A stretch of DNA of 9,270 nt, taken from positions 1 through 9,270 of the forward strand of contig JAEZCB010000156.1 of assembly GCA_023412755.1 (NCBI GenBank). The letters run 5' to 3'. This stretch comes from Bacteroidota bacterium. Its GTDB lineage: Bacteria > Bacteroidota > Bacteroidia > Flavobacteriales_F > PHOS-HE28. The notes under the pieces were generated by a model, which made no database searches, was not told the origin of the DNA, and saw only the letters and a list, made by a program, of their open reading frames with translations. The first letter of the stretch is position 1. The number at the start of each line of letters is the position of its first letter. The position numbers and the translations under genes were made by a program. Positions 1-6,947 of this stretch are shown in pieces.

Positions 1-1
1 G

Positions 2-988
2 CTCGGTGCCACGCGCACGGTAGGGCAGGTGCTGAAGGAAGGGGATGTGGTGGTCTATGAAAGCACTGTTTACCCCGGCTGCACCGAAGAGGACTGCGTG
101 CCCCTGCTGGAGCGGCTAAGTGGCCTGCGGTACATCCAGGATTTCAAAGTAGGTTATTCTCCCGAAAGGATCAACCCAGGCGATAAGCAGCATACCCTGG
201 AGACCATTGTGAAGGTGAGCAGCGGCTGCGATCCAGAGAGCTCGGAATTGATCGCCAAGGTGTATGAGCTGGTGGTGGAGGCCGGTGTGCACCGTGCCAG
301 CAGCATCAAGGTGGCCGAGGCCGCCAAGATCATCGAGAATACCCAGCGCGACGTGAACATCGCGTTGATCAATGAACTTTCCATCATCTTCAACCGCATG
401 GGCATCAACACCTATGATGTGTTGGATGCCGCGGGCACTAAATGGAACTTCCTCAAATTCCAACCCGGTCTTGTGGGGGGCCACTGCATCGGCGTTGATC
501 CCTATTACCTGGTGTTCAAGGCCAAGAAACTGGGATACCATGCCCAGATCATAGACAGCGGCCGCTTCGTGAATGACAGCATGGGCGGCTATGTGGCCAA
601 GCAGACGGTGAAGAAGATCATCGCCACCGGCACCAACCCGGCCGATGCGAGGGTATTGGTGATGGGAGCCACCTTCAAGGAGAATGTCACGGACATCCGC
701 AACAGCAAGGTGGCCGATGTGGTGAAAGAGTTGAAGAGCTTCAGTTGCAAGGTGGACGTTACCGATCCGCATGCCAATAGCGCCGAGGTGGAGCATGAAT
801 ACGGCTACACGCTTTCCCCCGAAATGAAAGGGCCATACGACGCCATCATCGTGGCGGTGAACCATTCCGAGTACGCAGGCAAGGATGAAGCGTGGTTCAA
901 GAGCATGTTGAAACCAAACGGCGTCCTGGTGGATCTGAAGGGTGTTTTCCGCAACAAGATAAAGGAGCTCGCGTATTGGAGTTTGTAG
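2..988 (+). CDS. UDP-N-acetylhexosamine 6-dehydrogenase, 5'-truncated (TviB/WbpO/WbpA type)
   Basis: This enzyme class oxidises C6 of a UDP-N-acetylhexosamine to the uronic acid with two NAD+, supplying acidic sugars for capsule or O-antigen in the cytoplasm. The frame is open to the window edge, so the 5' end lies outside; the GTG at 29 is internal. About 328 residues are present, and the family is usually about 420-430, so the N-terminal NAD-binding GxGYVG region is missing. Visible family motifs are YESTVYPGCTE, GYSPERINPGD, the central helix segment with KIIENTQRDVNIALINE, and the active-site segment GGHCIGVDPYYL with the catalytic Cys codon at 485-487. The C-terminal UDP-binding domain follows with GATFKENVTDIRNSK and a VNHSEY segment. 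The STVYPG and INPGD forms favour the N-acetylhexosamine group over plain UDP-glucose dehydrogenase; the exact substrate (GlcNAc or GalNAc) cannot be decided here. rfbB lies 99 bases downstream on the same strand. Confidence 0.93.
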   Translation, partial: LGATRTVGQVLKEGDVVVYESTVYPGCTEEDCVPLLERLSGLRYIQDFKVGYSPERINPGDKQHTLETIVKVSSGCDPESSELIAKVYELVVEAGVHRASSIKVAEAAKIIENTQRDVNIALINELSIIFNRMGINTYDVLDAAGTKWNFLKFQPGLVGGHCIGVDPYYLVFKAKKLGYHAQIIDSGRFVNDSMGGYVAKQTVKKIIATGTNPADARVLVMGATFKENVTDIRNSKVADVVKELKSFSCKVDVTDPHANSAEVEHEYGYTLSPEMKGPYDAIIVAVNHSEYAGKDEAWFKSMLKPNGVLVDLKGVFRNKIKELAYWSL

Positions 989-1021
989 AATGAAAATGGA
1001 CCGCGAAAAGGCCACGGTGCA

Positions 1022-1059
1022 ACAGGAACACGGAATTCAGATCGCAGCATTGTTCCTGT
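1022..1059. repeat. 9-bp inverted repeat in the gap before rfbB
   Basis: The left arm ACAGGAACA (1022-1030) is perfectly complementary to TGTTCCTGT (1051-1059), with a 20-base loop. The right side holds TGTTCC twice (1051-1056 and 1059-1064), so GGAACAC (1025-1031) can instead pair with GTGTTCC (1058-1064). No T-tract follows, so it does not look like an intrinsic terminator. It could be an operator, an RNA hairpin in the leader, or chance. Confidence 0.35.
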
Positions 1060-1087
1060 GTTCCATCCTGCCTATGCGGTTGCTAGG

Positions 1088-2152
1088 ATGAGCGCGCAAC
1101 GAAATATCCTCATTACCGGTGGTGCCGGCTTCATCGGCAGCCATGTGGTGCGCCGTTTCGTGAAGAAGTATCCGCAGTACAGGATCATCAACCTGGATCT
1201 GCTTACCTACGCAGGCAATCTTGAGAACCTGCGCGATGTGGAGCGCGCGCCGAACTACACATTCATAAAGGGAGACATTTGCGATGCGGAGGCCATGCGG
1301 CGGCTGTTCCGAGAGCATGCGGTGGAAGCGGTGATCCACCTCGCTGCTGAAAGCCATGTGGATCGGAGCATTTCCTCACCGATGGATTTTGTGCGTACCA
1401 ACGTGATCGGTACGGTCGCCCTCTTGAACGTGGCCCGGGAGCAATGGTCAGGAGTAGAAGCTGGATCAATGCGCTTCTACCACGTGAGCACCGATGAAGT
1501 GTACGGATCATTGCATGACGATGGCCTGTTCCTGGAGACCACAGCCTACGATCCGCAGAGCCCATACAGCGCCAGCAAGGCCAGCAGCGATCACTTTGTG
1601 CGCGCTTATGGCAACACGTACAAGTTGCCGTTCGTGATCACCAATTGCAGTAATAACTACGGCAGCCACCAATTTCCAGAGAAGTTGATCCCGCTTATGA
1701 TCAACAACATCCGTTTGGGCAGACCGCTGCCCGTCTATGGCAGGGGAGAGAATGTGCGGGATTGGCTGTGGGTGGAGGATCATGCCTCGGCCATCGATGT
1801 GGTCTTCCACCAAGGTGCCAATGGCGAGACCTACAACATCGGTGGGCATAATGAGTGGAAGAACATCGATCTGGTGCATCTGCTTTGCCGGATCATGGAT
1901 GGAAAACTAAGCCGCAGCGAAGGCGAAAGTGCGAAGCTCATCACATTCGTTACCGATCGGGCTGGCCATGACCTGCGCTATGCGATCGATGCCGGCAAGA
2001 TCGAAAAGGAACTCGGCTGGAGACCAAGCATCACCTTCGAACAGGGCCTGGAACGCACAGTGGATTGGTATCTTGCGAACAACGAGTGGCTGGAGCATGT
2101 CACCAGTGGTTCATACCAGCAGTACTATTCAGCACATTATGCCGGACGTTGA
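1088..2152 (+). CDS. rfbB: dTDP-glucose 4,6-dehydratase
   Basis: The product (rfbB/rmlB) converts dTDP-D-glucose to dTDP-4-keto-6-deoxy-D-glucose using bound NAD+; this is the second step toward dTDP-L-rhamnose and related deoxy sugars. It is an extended short-chain dehydrogenase in the cytoplasm. The 354-residue length is normal. The Rossmann motif GGAGFIG is at residues 11-17, TYAGNLENL at 40-48, HLAAESHVDRS at 84-94, the catalytic STDEVYG at 134-140, the YxxxK pair at Y160 and K164, TNCSNNYGSHQFPEKLIP at 185-202, and GRGENVRDWLWVEDH at 218-232. The ATG at 1088 is chosen because it puts the Rossmann motif about ten residues from the start, as in the family; a GTG at 1058 would add ten residues and lies in an inverted repeat. 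No rmlA, rmlC or rmlD is in the window, so the final sugar is unknown. Confidence 0.96.
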   Translation: MSAQRNILITGGAGFIGSHVVRRFVKKYPQYRIINLDLLTYAGNLENLRDVERAPNYTFIKGDICDAEAMRRLFREHAVEAVIHLAAESHVDRSISSPMDFVRTNVIGTVALLNVAREQWSGVEAGSMRFYHVSTDEVYGSLHDDGLFLETTAYDPQSPYSASKASSDHFVRAYGNTYKLPFVITNCSNNYGSHQFPEKLIPLMINNIRLGRPLPVYGRGENVRDWLWVEDHASAIDVVFHQGANGETYNIGGHNEWKNIDLVHLLCRIMDGKLSRSEGESAKLITFVTDRAGHDLRYAIDAGKIEKELGWRPSITFEQGLERTVDWYLANNEWLEHVTSGSYQQYYSAHYAGR

Positions 2153-2254
2153 TCTCGTGGATAGCATGAATGGCCGGGGCAGTGCAAGCATTCTTGCCAG
2201 GGGCGTTCATTCCTGCGCAAGCCTGCACCGTTGGACCTTCGCACTGCGCTGATC

Positions 2255-3004
2255 ATGGGCTTTTTCAGCGGACTCTTTGGCAAGCGGGAGCCTGATCTTG
2301 GTCCGGCGGACCTGGCCGCGCTTGGTACGGATATACATTCGCACTTCATTCCGGGTATAGATGATGGAGCCCCTCACCTGCAGGCCAGCATTGAAATGCT
2401 CGCCGCCATGCGGGAGTTGGGTTACCGCAAGGTGATAACCACCCCCCATAGCATGGCCGATGGTTACCGGAACACACCGGAGATCATACTAGGTGGCCTC
2501 GAAAAGCTTCGGGCGGAAGTGCGCCGCACAGGGCTGGAAATGGAAGTGGAGGCCGCGGCCGAATACTATTTGGATCATGAACTGGAGCAGCGCGTGGTGC
2601 AAAAGCAGGTGCTCACCTTCGGTAGGGATATGCTGCTATTTGAACTACCATTCATCGCTGAACCAGCCATCCTGCTCAATGTGGTCTTCCAGATGCAGAC
2701 GCATGGGTACCAGCCCGTGCTGGCCCATCCGGAACGATATGGATTCTGGTACAACGACTTCAGCAAGTTCGAGCAGTTGAAGGAGCGCGGTGTACTGTTC
2801 CAACTGAACATGGTGGCATTATCGGGTGCTTATGGCCCACAGGCTAAGACCACCGCGGAGCGGCTCATCGATGCAGGCCATTATGAGCTGCTCGGTAGCG
2901 ATTGCCATAACATGAACCACATCCAGGCGATCAGGAACACGCTTACGCGGCCTTACCTCCATAAGTTGATCGGTAGTGGGAAGCTGTTGAACTCCACGTT
3001 ATAG
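2255..3004 (+). CDS. PHP-family tyrosine-protein phosphatase (CpsB/CapC/YwqE-like)
   Basis: This family removes phosphate from tyrosine residues of bacterial tyrosine kinases (Wzc/CpsD type), controlling polysaccharide polymerisation and export. It is a metal-dependent PHP-fold enzyme, unrelated to low-molecular-weight phosphatases. The 249 residues carry the expected metal ligands: DIHSHFIPGIDDGA (H28, H30), ITTPHS (H65), E103 in the EAAAEYYLD segment, E130, AHPERY (H158) and GSDCHN (D216, H218). The N-terminus MGFFSGLFG is a short hydrophobic stretch that may touch the membrane. An in-frame TTG at 2231 would add eight residues; the ATG at 2255 is preferred. It follows rfbB by 102 bases on the same strand, consistent with the polysaccharide block. 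The partner kinase is not in the window, so the target is inferred. Confidence 0.9.
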   Translation: MGFFSGLFGKREPDLGPADLAALGTDIHSHFIPGIDDGAPHLQASIEMLAAMRELGYRKVITTPHSMADGYRNTPEIILGGLEKLRAEVRRTGLEMEVEAAAEYYLDHELEQRVVQKQVLTFGRDMLLFELPFIAEPAILLNVVFQMQTHGYQPVLAHPERYGFWYNDFSKFEQLKERGVLFQLNMVALSGAYGPQAKTTAERLIDAGHYELLGSDCHNMNHIQAIRNTLTRPYLHKLIGSGKLLNSTL

Positions 3005-3011
3005 CGGAGAC

Positions 3012-3218
3012 TCACGTCGCATTCTTGGTAAGACCCCTGTTCCGTTCGTTCCTGTACCCATATGGGCAATGCCTGCATCCACTCTGGCAGCAGTAGCCCC
3101 GTTTCAGGTGGTATTGCTCCGTAAAGACGAGAAAGCCTTCCTCTGAAAAGTAGTGGTCGCCTTTCTCCAATTTCAAACGTTCCGTCCGCTCATCCGGCTG
3201 CTTCCGTTCCATTCCCAT
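3012..3218 (-). CDS. small cysteine-rich DUF5522-like protein
   Basis: The 68-residue protein has the pattern of the DUF5522 family as I recall it: a charged N-terminus, an aromatic segment (HYFSEEGFLVFTEQYHLKRG, residues 22-41), then the cysteine knuckle CCQSGCRHCPYGY with C43, C44, C48 and C51 plus H50. The CCxxxCxxC arrangement suggests a metal or iron-sulfur site, but the function is unknown. There is no signal peptide or membrane segment, so it is likely cytoplasmic. The gene is too short and too specific in motif to be a chance frame. It converges on the phosphatase gene with 7 bases between the stop codons, and diverges from the glucosaminidase gene. A second in-frame ATG lies two codons in, so the start could be 3212. 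Confidence 0.82.
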   Translation of the reverse strand: MGMERKQPDERTERLKLEKGDHYFSEEGFLVFTEQYHLKRGYCCQSGCRHCPYGYRNERNRGLTKNAT

Positions 3219-3401
3219 GATCAGCTATCAGCAGCAATGTAACGCATGTACGGCCCTCTTGGTTCGATCCATGTTAGTGCAAGAGTTGTGGGATGCGCGC
3301 CGTTCTATCAACGATCGGCCGTGGGATCAGCGGGCCTTTTCAGCCAGCACCCCCGCAGAAGCACGGATAGTTTCGCCAGTTGATGGAACAACGCTCGTAA
3401 G
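3219..3401. other. divergent intergenic region, no clear signal
   Basis: These 183 bases separate the starts of the DUF5522-like gene (minus) and the glucosaminidase gene (plus), so promoters for both are expected here. The only near match to TAnnTTTG is TAGTTTCG at 3368-3375 on the plus strand, with one mismatch and no TTG at the right distance upstream. No convincing RNA gene or repeat is seen. Confidence 0.4.
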
Positions 3402-4352
3402 ATGGAGATGCGATCCAAATTCATCCTGCCCGGCCTGTTGCTGCTGCTGTGCGTGCCGAGGGTGCAGGCGCAACGGATCACTGCGGAGGAATATATAGCG
3501 CAGTGGAAGGATGTGGCCGTGAAGAAGATGCAGGAGCATCGTATACCGGCAAGCATAACCCTTGCGCAGGGTCTGCTGGAAAGTGGTAATGGCAACAGCG
3601 AACTCGCTCGCAAAGGCAACAATCATTTCGGCATCAAGTGCACATCGGATTGGACCGGCGGAAAGACCTATCATGATGATGATCGGAAGAACGAGTGCTT
3701 TCGGAAATACCCCAATGCCGCACACAGCTATGAGGATCATGCGCTATTCCTGCAACGATCACGCTATGCTTCACTCTTTGAACTGAAACCAACCGATTAC
3801 AAAGGCTGGGCGCATGGATTGAAGAAGGCCGGCTATGCCACCGATCCAAGCTATCCCCAAAAGTTGATCCACATCATTGAACGATATGGGTTGCATGATC
3901 TGGACCGTGGTGTCGATCTGACACATCGGCCGGTGAAGCCATTGCACACCAAGCCTTCAAAGAGGCAACATCCCTCCAGTGATGTGATCACCGTTGGTGC
4001 AGGACGCGAGATCGAAAAGTTCGAAGGCCGGATCAAATATGTGCGGGCAAAAGAGGGTGATGATTTCCGCAAGCTCGCGAAGGATCTGGAGATGACGCAT
4101 GGTCTGATAGCACGCTGGAACGATATGGATAAGGACGCCACCCTTGTGGGAGGGCAGATCATCTTCATCCAGCCCAAGCGAAAAGCGTCCAAGAGCACCA
4201 ACATCCACGTGGTGAAGGAGGGGGAGGATCTCTGGAGCATCAGCCAGAACTACGGTGTCAAGCTCTCCCGTCTTGCGAAATACAATGGCGTTTCCGCAGA
4301 TGCCTCCCTGGAGCCAGGGCAGAAGGTGTTGTTGAGGAAGCCGAAAAAGTAG
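3402..4352 (+). CDS. secreted glucosaminidase (GH73-like) with two LysM domains
   Basis: This is a predicted peptidoglycan hydrolase that cuts the glycan backbone during cell-wall remodelling or division; in Gram-negatives it would act in the periplasm. Of 316 residues, 1-24 form a signal peptide (basic start, poly-Leu core, VQA then Q). Residues 28-165 match the glucosaminidase domain: PASITLAQGLLESGNGNSELA with likely catalytic E60, the NNHFGIKC segment at 73-80, FRKYPNAAHSYEDHALFL at 100-117, and a GWAHGLKKAGYATDPSYPQKL tail at 135-155. Two LysM carbohydrate-binding repeats follow, at about 212-257 and 268-312 (VVKEGEDLWSISQNYGVKLSRL is the clearer one), joined by basic Lys-rich linkers. 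An ATG at 3408 is an alternative start. The gene ends 2 bases from the convergent barrel gene, leaving no room for a terminator between them. Confidence 0.93.
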   Translation: MEMRSKFILPGLLLLLCVPRVQAQRITAEEYIAQWKDVAVKKMQEHRIPASITLAQGLLESGNGNSELARKGNNHFGIKCTSDWTGGKTYHDDDRKNECFRKYPNAAHSYEDHALFLQRSRYASLFELKPTDYKGWAHGLKKAGYATDPSYPQKLIHIIERYGLHDLDRGVDLTHRPVKPLHTKPSKRQHPSSDVITVGAGREIEKFEGRIKYVRAKEGDDFRKLAKDLEMTHGLIARWNDMDKDATLVGGQIIFIQPKRKASKSTNIHVVKEGEDLWSISQNYGVKLSRLAKYNGVSADASLEPGQKVLLRKPKK

Positions 4353-4354
4353 CC

Positions 4355-5824
4355 TTACGGGCGGAAGCTCAGCGTGAGCATGGTGCGGTAGGTGGCGAGT
4401 TCCGCGGATATCGGCTCCGCCCCGCTATAAGGCAGGTATGCGATACCGCGCTGCTGCACATTGAACGCAAGATCCACACCCACATGGTCGGTGCGGTACC
4501 CAATGCCGCCAGCATAGTGACGGAACGGGCTCCCGTGCCTTGCATCCGTACCCACGTAAGGATCGGTGGCATAGCCGAAACCAAGCCGGTAATACCAGGC
4601 ACCGGTCCTCCATTCGGTCCCGGCACGGACTGTATGCACCGGTTGGAACACATCGCGAATGATGTTGTTCTCCGTGCGGAAATCATAGTCGTCCACAATG
4701 CGGCTGCTTGGCCTGAAACGCATCCGGCGCATATCCGCATACTCATAATCCAGACTGAAGAGGCCATTGGGTCCCGCGATGAAGGCCGCACTCACCAAAA
4801 CCCGCCAGGGTGTGTTCAACCGGTAATTGAATACACCATCCGGTGAGAATTCCTCCGTTCCCATCTGGCCATAGAATGGTACTCTGAAGTCGGTGGACAT
4901 CCGCATGACGTAGGCATCGTTGAGCTGCAGCCATTGCGGACTATGGAACGCCAGGCCCATGCGGAACTGTTCCGTGATCCTGCCTATGGCGCCGATCTTC
5001 AGTTCGAAGCCGTTGCCGGTGGTGGCCACTTCTTCCCGATAGGTCACCTCCCGCATGATCTCATTCTCATCCACGGTGGTCTCGCGCTGGACCAGGTTTC
5101 GGCGGAACCGGTGGCCGGAGACGCCGAGTGAAGCACCCAGGTACAGCCGGTCCTTGTAGTTGCCTGCGAAGAAGAACGACGTGCTCGTGGCCGCACCGCG
5201 CGTTTCCCGCGTATGCGTCTGGTCCGTGGTGGCACCGAATGGGATCAGCGGGTACAGCACCCCGTCCAGTGTATCCAAGGCATACGTTTCCCAAGCCAGC
5301 GAACCTGAGAATGGCAGGGCCGTTCCGAATTCTTCCGGCAGTATGTTGGCCTGTGTGATCTCGTTATGGAAATGGTGCAGTACGGAGCCATCAACATTGC
5401 GCCCTTCCGCCTGATGGCGCCAGTGGTGCGTGGCCTGCCGGTCGAAAGAGACACCGTAGGTGCTGCTCCTCCAATCGCTTTCCGCCTTTGCCTGGTTGTT
5501 GATCGCCAGGGTGAGGTTGCTGAAATGGAAACGTGTTTCCGTATCCGCAGCTGAAAGCCCATGGTAGGTGGATGTCACATCATTCACCTCAAGGGATGGT
5601 GTGAAGGATAGTTCGCTCGTTCTATAGACGCCGAAGCCCGCGGGGTTCAAAGCGATGGCGCTTCCATCACCTCCCAAAGCCCCGAAGGCATTTGCCAGAC
5701 CCGCGCTTCGTGCCGTGCCGCCTGGTGCTATGGTGCTGATGCGCAAGGCATCCTCCTCATTCTGCGCGAAAGCATGGGTGGTGAGGAGACATACGGTCAG
5801 TAGCAACAGGGATCGATAGCGCAT
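4355..5824 (-). CDS. OmpP1/FadL/TodX-like outer-membrane transport protein
   Basis: The family forms outer-membrane barrels that admit hydrophobic compounds such as fatty acids; Bacteroidota members are often labelled hemin receptor without direct proof. The 489-residue protein starts with a signal peptide (MRYRS, Leu-rich core, AFA then Q at residue 21). The next segment, APGGTARSAGLANAFGALGG followed by DGSAIALNPAGFGVYRTSELSF, is the typical N-terminal plug and first-strand signature. The remainder alternates polar and aromatic residues as in beta-strands, and the chain ends in a strand-like MLTLSFRP. The ATG at 5824 is chosen because it begins a proper signal peptide; a TTG at 5854 would overlap the upstream gene's stop. 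It lies 26 bases downstream of the lipoprotein gene on the same strand, so the two probably share a transcript. The transported substrate cannot be told from sequence. Confidence 0.85.
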   Translation of the reverse strand: MRYRSLLLLTVCLLTTHAFAQNEEDALRISTIAPGGTARSAGLANAFGALGGDGSAIALNPAGFGVYRTSELSFTPSLEVNDVTSTYHGLSAADTETRFHFSNLTLAINNQAKAESDWRSSTYGVSFDRQATHHWRHQAEGRNVDGSVLHHFHNEITQANILPEEFGTALPFSGSLAWETYALDTLDGVLYPLIPFGATTDQTHTRETRGAATSTSFFFAGNYKDRLYLGASLGVSGHRFRRNLVQRETTVDENEIMREVTYREEVATTGNGFELKIGAIGRITEQFRMGLAFHSPQWLQLNDAYVMRMSTDFRVPFYGQMGTEEFSPDGVFNYRLNTPWRVLVSAAFIAGPNGLFSLDYEYADMRRMRFRPSSRIVDDYDFRTENNIIRDVFQPVHTVRAGTEWRTGAWYYRLGFGYATDPYVGTDARHGSPFRHYAGGIGYRTDHVGVDLAFNVQQRGIAYLPYSGAEPISAELATYRTMLTLSFRP

Positions 5825-5850
5825 ACGAGGAAAGGCTTGTTGGTAATGGA

Positions 5851-6861
5851 TCAACGTGGACGCGGACTTGTGATGGTACGACCACCACCACCGCCACCAC
5901 CGCTGCTGCCACCGGAACGCGAAGGTGTACCCCCCCGATCGATCCCACCACCTCTGTCGAAGCTGCCACCACGCTGTAAGCCACCATCACGCTGGCTGCC
6001 ACCACCACGCTGCTCGAAACCACGAATGCGGGAATTATCCTGCTGTGGCCGGGGGGCATTGAAGCTGCGATCCCGTTCATAGGTGCTGCGGCCGATGCCA
6101 GGCACATCATCCATGCGGGTTGAGGGAGTGAGACCAACGGGATCGCGGAACACAGCTGAGCGAGGCTGATGCACGGTGCCGGCCCCGGAACTGCCGCCGC
6201 CACCGGAAAGGGAGGGTCTATGACCTACGCTTACACCGCTGGATCCTCCTACTACTACTGGAGCATAGCAGGCGTAGCAGTTGCCATATGGTCCATAGTA
6301 ATTGCCCCAACCGTAGCCACCCATCCAGGGATCACGCCATGGGGCCATGCCCCAGGGGCGGTTCCAGGCATTCATGTGATAGGGGTATCCCCAGCCACCA
6401 TACCAAGGATCGTAATAGCCACCACCCAAACCATAGCCCAGGCTCATATTCCAGCCGCTGCCCATTCCTGGGCCACCCCAGCCTGTGCCATAACCCATGC
6501 CCATACCCCAGCCTGGCCCGGCCCATCCGGTCTGCCAGCCCATCATGCCCATGCCACTACCGAAGCCGAAACGGCCGTAATTGTAATAGTAGGGATCGTT
6601 GTAGGCCATATCGTAGTAGTTCCTATCGGTGCCCAGATCACGGGATGTACGCTGATCATAGTAATCGTCTGCCACCTGGTCCTGCTGGGCGGGACTTTGG
6701 GAAGATCTTGGCTGAACAGGTGCTGCGGCCACTGCAGGCTCCCGGGATGGCAGATAGTAGACATCATCCCGCACCGACGCCGTATCGCGCATGCTGGCAC
6801 AGGATGCCAGCAGCAGCCCCAACGAAGTGCAAATGATCGGTATTCTAAAGGTGGTTCGCAT
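5851..6861 (-). CDS. Gly/Tyr/Trp/Met-rich low-complexity lipoprotein, function unknown
   Basis: I do not recognise a family. The 336-residue protein begins with a lipoprotein signal peptide: MRTTFR, a hydrophobic core, and lipobox LASC with the lipidated Cys at residue 21, so it should be anchored in the envelope. Residues 30-85 are polar and rich in Gln, Asp and Ser. Residues 86-206 are dominated by Gly, Tyr, Trp, Met and Pro in loose GMG, GWG, GYG and YYDPWYGG units, with two more cysteines in NCYACY (C195, C198). Residues 207-336 are Ser/Gly/Arg-rich, with QRGGG, QRGGS and DRGGG repeats and a run of seven Gly near the C-terminus. The frame can be extended to 6978, but the ATG at 6861 gives the signal peptide. 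It is followed by the barrel gene. It may be a surface or adhesive structural protein; that is inference from composition only. Confidence 0.75.
   Translation of the reverse strand: MRTTFRIPIICTSLGLLLASCASMRDTASVRDDVYYLPSREPAVAAAPVQPRSSQSPAQQDQVADDYYDQRTSRDLGTDRNYYDMAYNDPYYYNYGRFGFGSGMGMMGWQTGWAGPGWGMGMGYGTGWGGPGMGSGWNMSLGYGLGGGYYDPWYGGWGYPYHMNAWNRPWGMAPWRDPWMGGYGWGNYYGPYGNCYACYAPVVVGGSSGVSVGHRPSLSGGGGSSGAGTVHQPRSAVFRDPVGLTPSTRMDDVPGIGRSTYERDRSFNAPRPQQDNSRIRGFEQRGGGSQRDGGLQRGGSFDRGGGIDRGGTPSRSGGSSGGGGGGGRTITSPRPR
5881..6012 (-). repeat. Gly/Arg repeat-coding low-complexity DNA
   Basis: This stretch encodes the C-terminal glycine-rich tail of the lipoprotein. The plus strand shows recurring ACCACC/GCCACC triplets (5881-5912 and again near 5992-6009) and a run of seven C at 5930-5936. 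The repeats encode QRGGG/DRGGG-type units and poly-Gly. Such DNA is prone to slippage, but no in-window copy shows a frameshift. Confidence 0.6.
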
Positions 6862-6916
6862 GGTTCCGTCGGTGGTGTTATAGTGGCATAACGCCAGAAG
6901 CCCTATGCAGGTTGCG

Positions 6917-6924
6917 TACTTTTG
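6917..6924 (+). promoter_or_regulatory. candidate -7 box (TAnnTTTG) for proS
   Basis: TACTTTTG matches the Bacteroidota -7 consensus TAnnTTTG exactly. Transcription would begin near 6931, giving a leader of about 37 bases before the ATG at 6968. No TTG is found at the usual 17-23 bases upstream, which lowers confidence. Confidence 0.45.
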
Positions 6925-6939
6925 GCCGCCTCGGTGGAA

Positions 6940-6947
6940 CAAAAATA
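6940..6947 (-). promoter_or_regulatory. candidate -7 box (TAnnTTTG) for the lipoprotein-barrel operon
   Basis: Read on the minus strand this is TATTTTTG, an exact TAnnTTTG match. Transcription would begin near 6933, giving a leader of about 70 bases before the lipoprotein start at 6861. No clear TTG lies at -33. It faces the plus-strand box at 6917-6924 only 15 bases away. Confidence 0.4.

Noticed and set aside
116..1015. 299-codon open frame on the minus strand opposite the dehydrogenase gene
   Set aside because: It is antisense to a gene with clear family motifs; the product is His/Ala/Leu-rich and has no recognisable domain.
2184..2197. GCAAG-CATT-CTTGC hairpin between rfbB and the phosphatase gene
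   Set aside because: The stem has only five pairs and no T-tract or conserved neighbours, so it does not support a terminator or a regulatory site.
2165..2253. 28-codon ORF (MNGRGSAS...) in the rfbB-phosphatase gap
   Set aside because: There is no ribosome site, no recognisable motif and no conservation evidence; a short chance frame is the simpler explanation.
3368..3375. TAGTTTCG as a promoter box for the glucosaminidase gene
   Set aside because: It has one mismatch to TAnnTTTG and no TTG at the expected upstream distance.
3217..3498. 93-codon plus-strand frame over the gap and the start of the glucosaminidase gene
   Set aside because: It overlaps the signal peptide of a clear gene in another frame, and its poly-Cys stretch is a shifted reading of Leu codons.
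6169..6891. 240-codon plus-strand frame opposite the lipoprotein gene
   Set aside because: Its Ala/His/Ile/Val-rich product is the mirror of Gly/Tyr/Trp codons. The minus frame has a lipobox and a sensible neighbour, so it is preferred.
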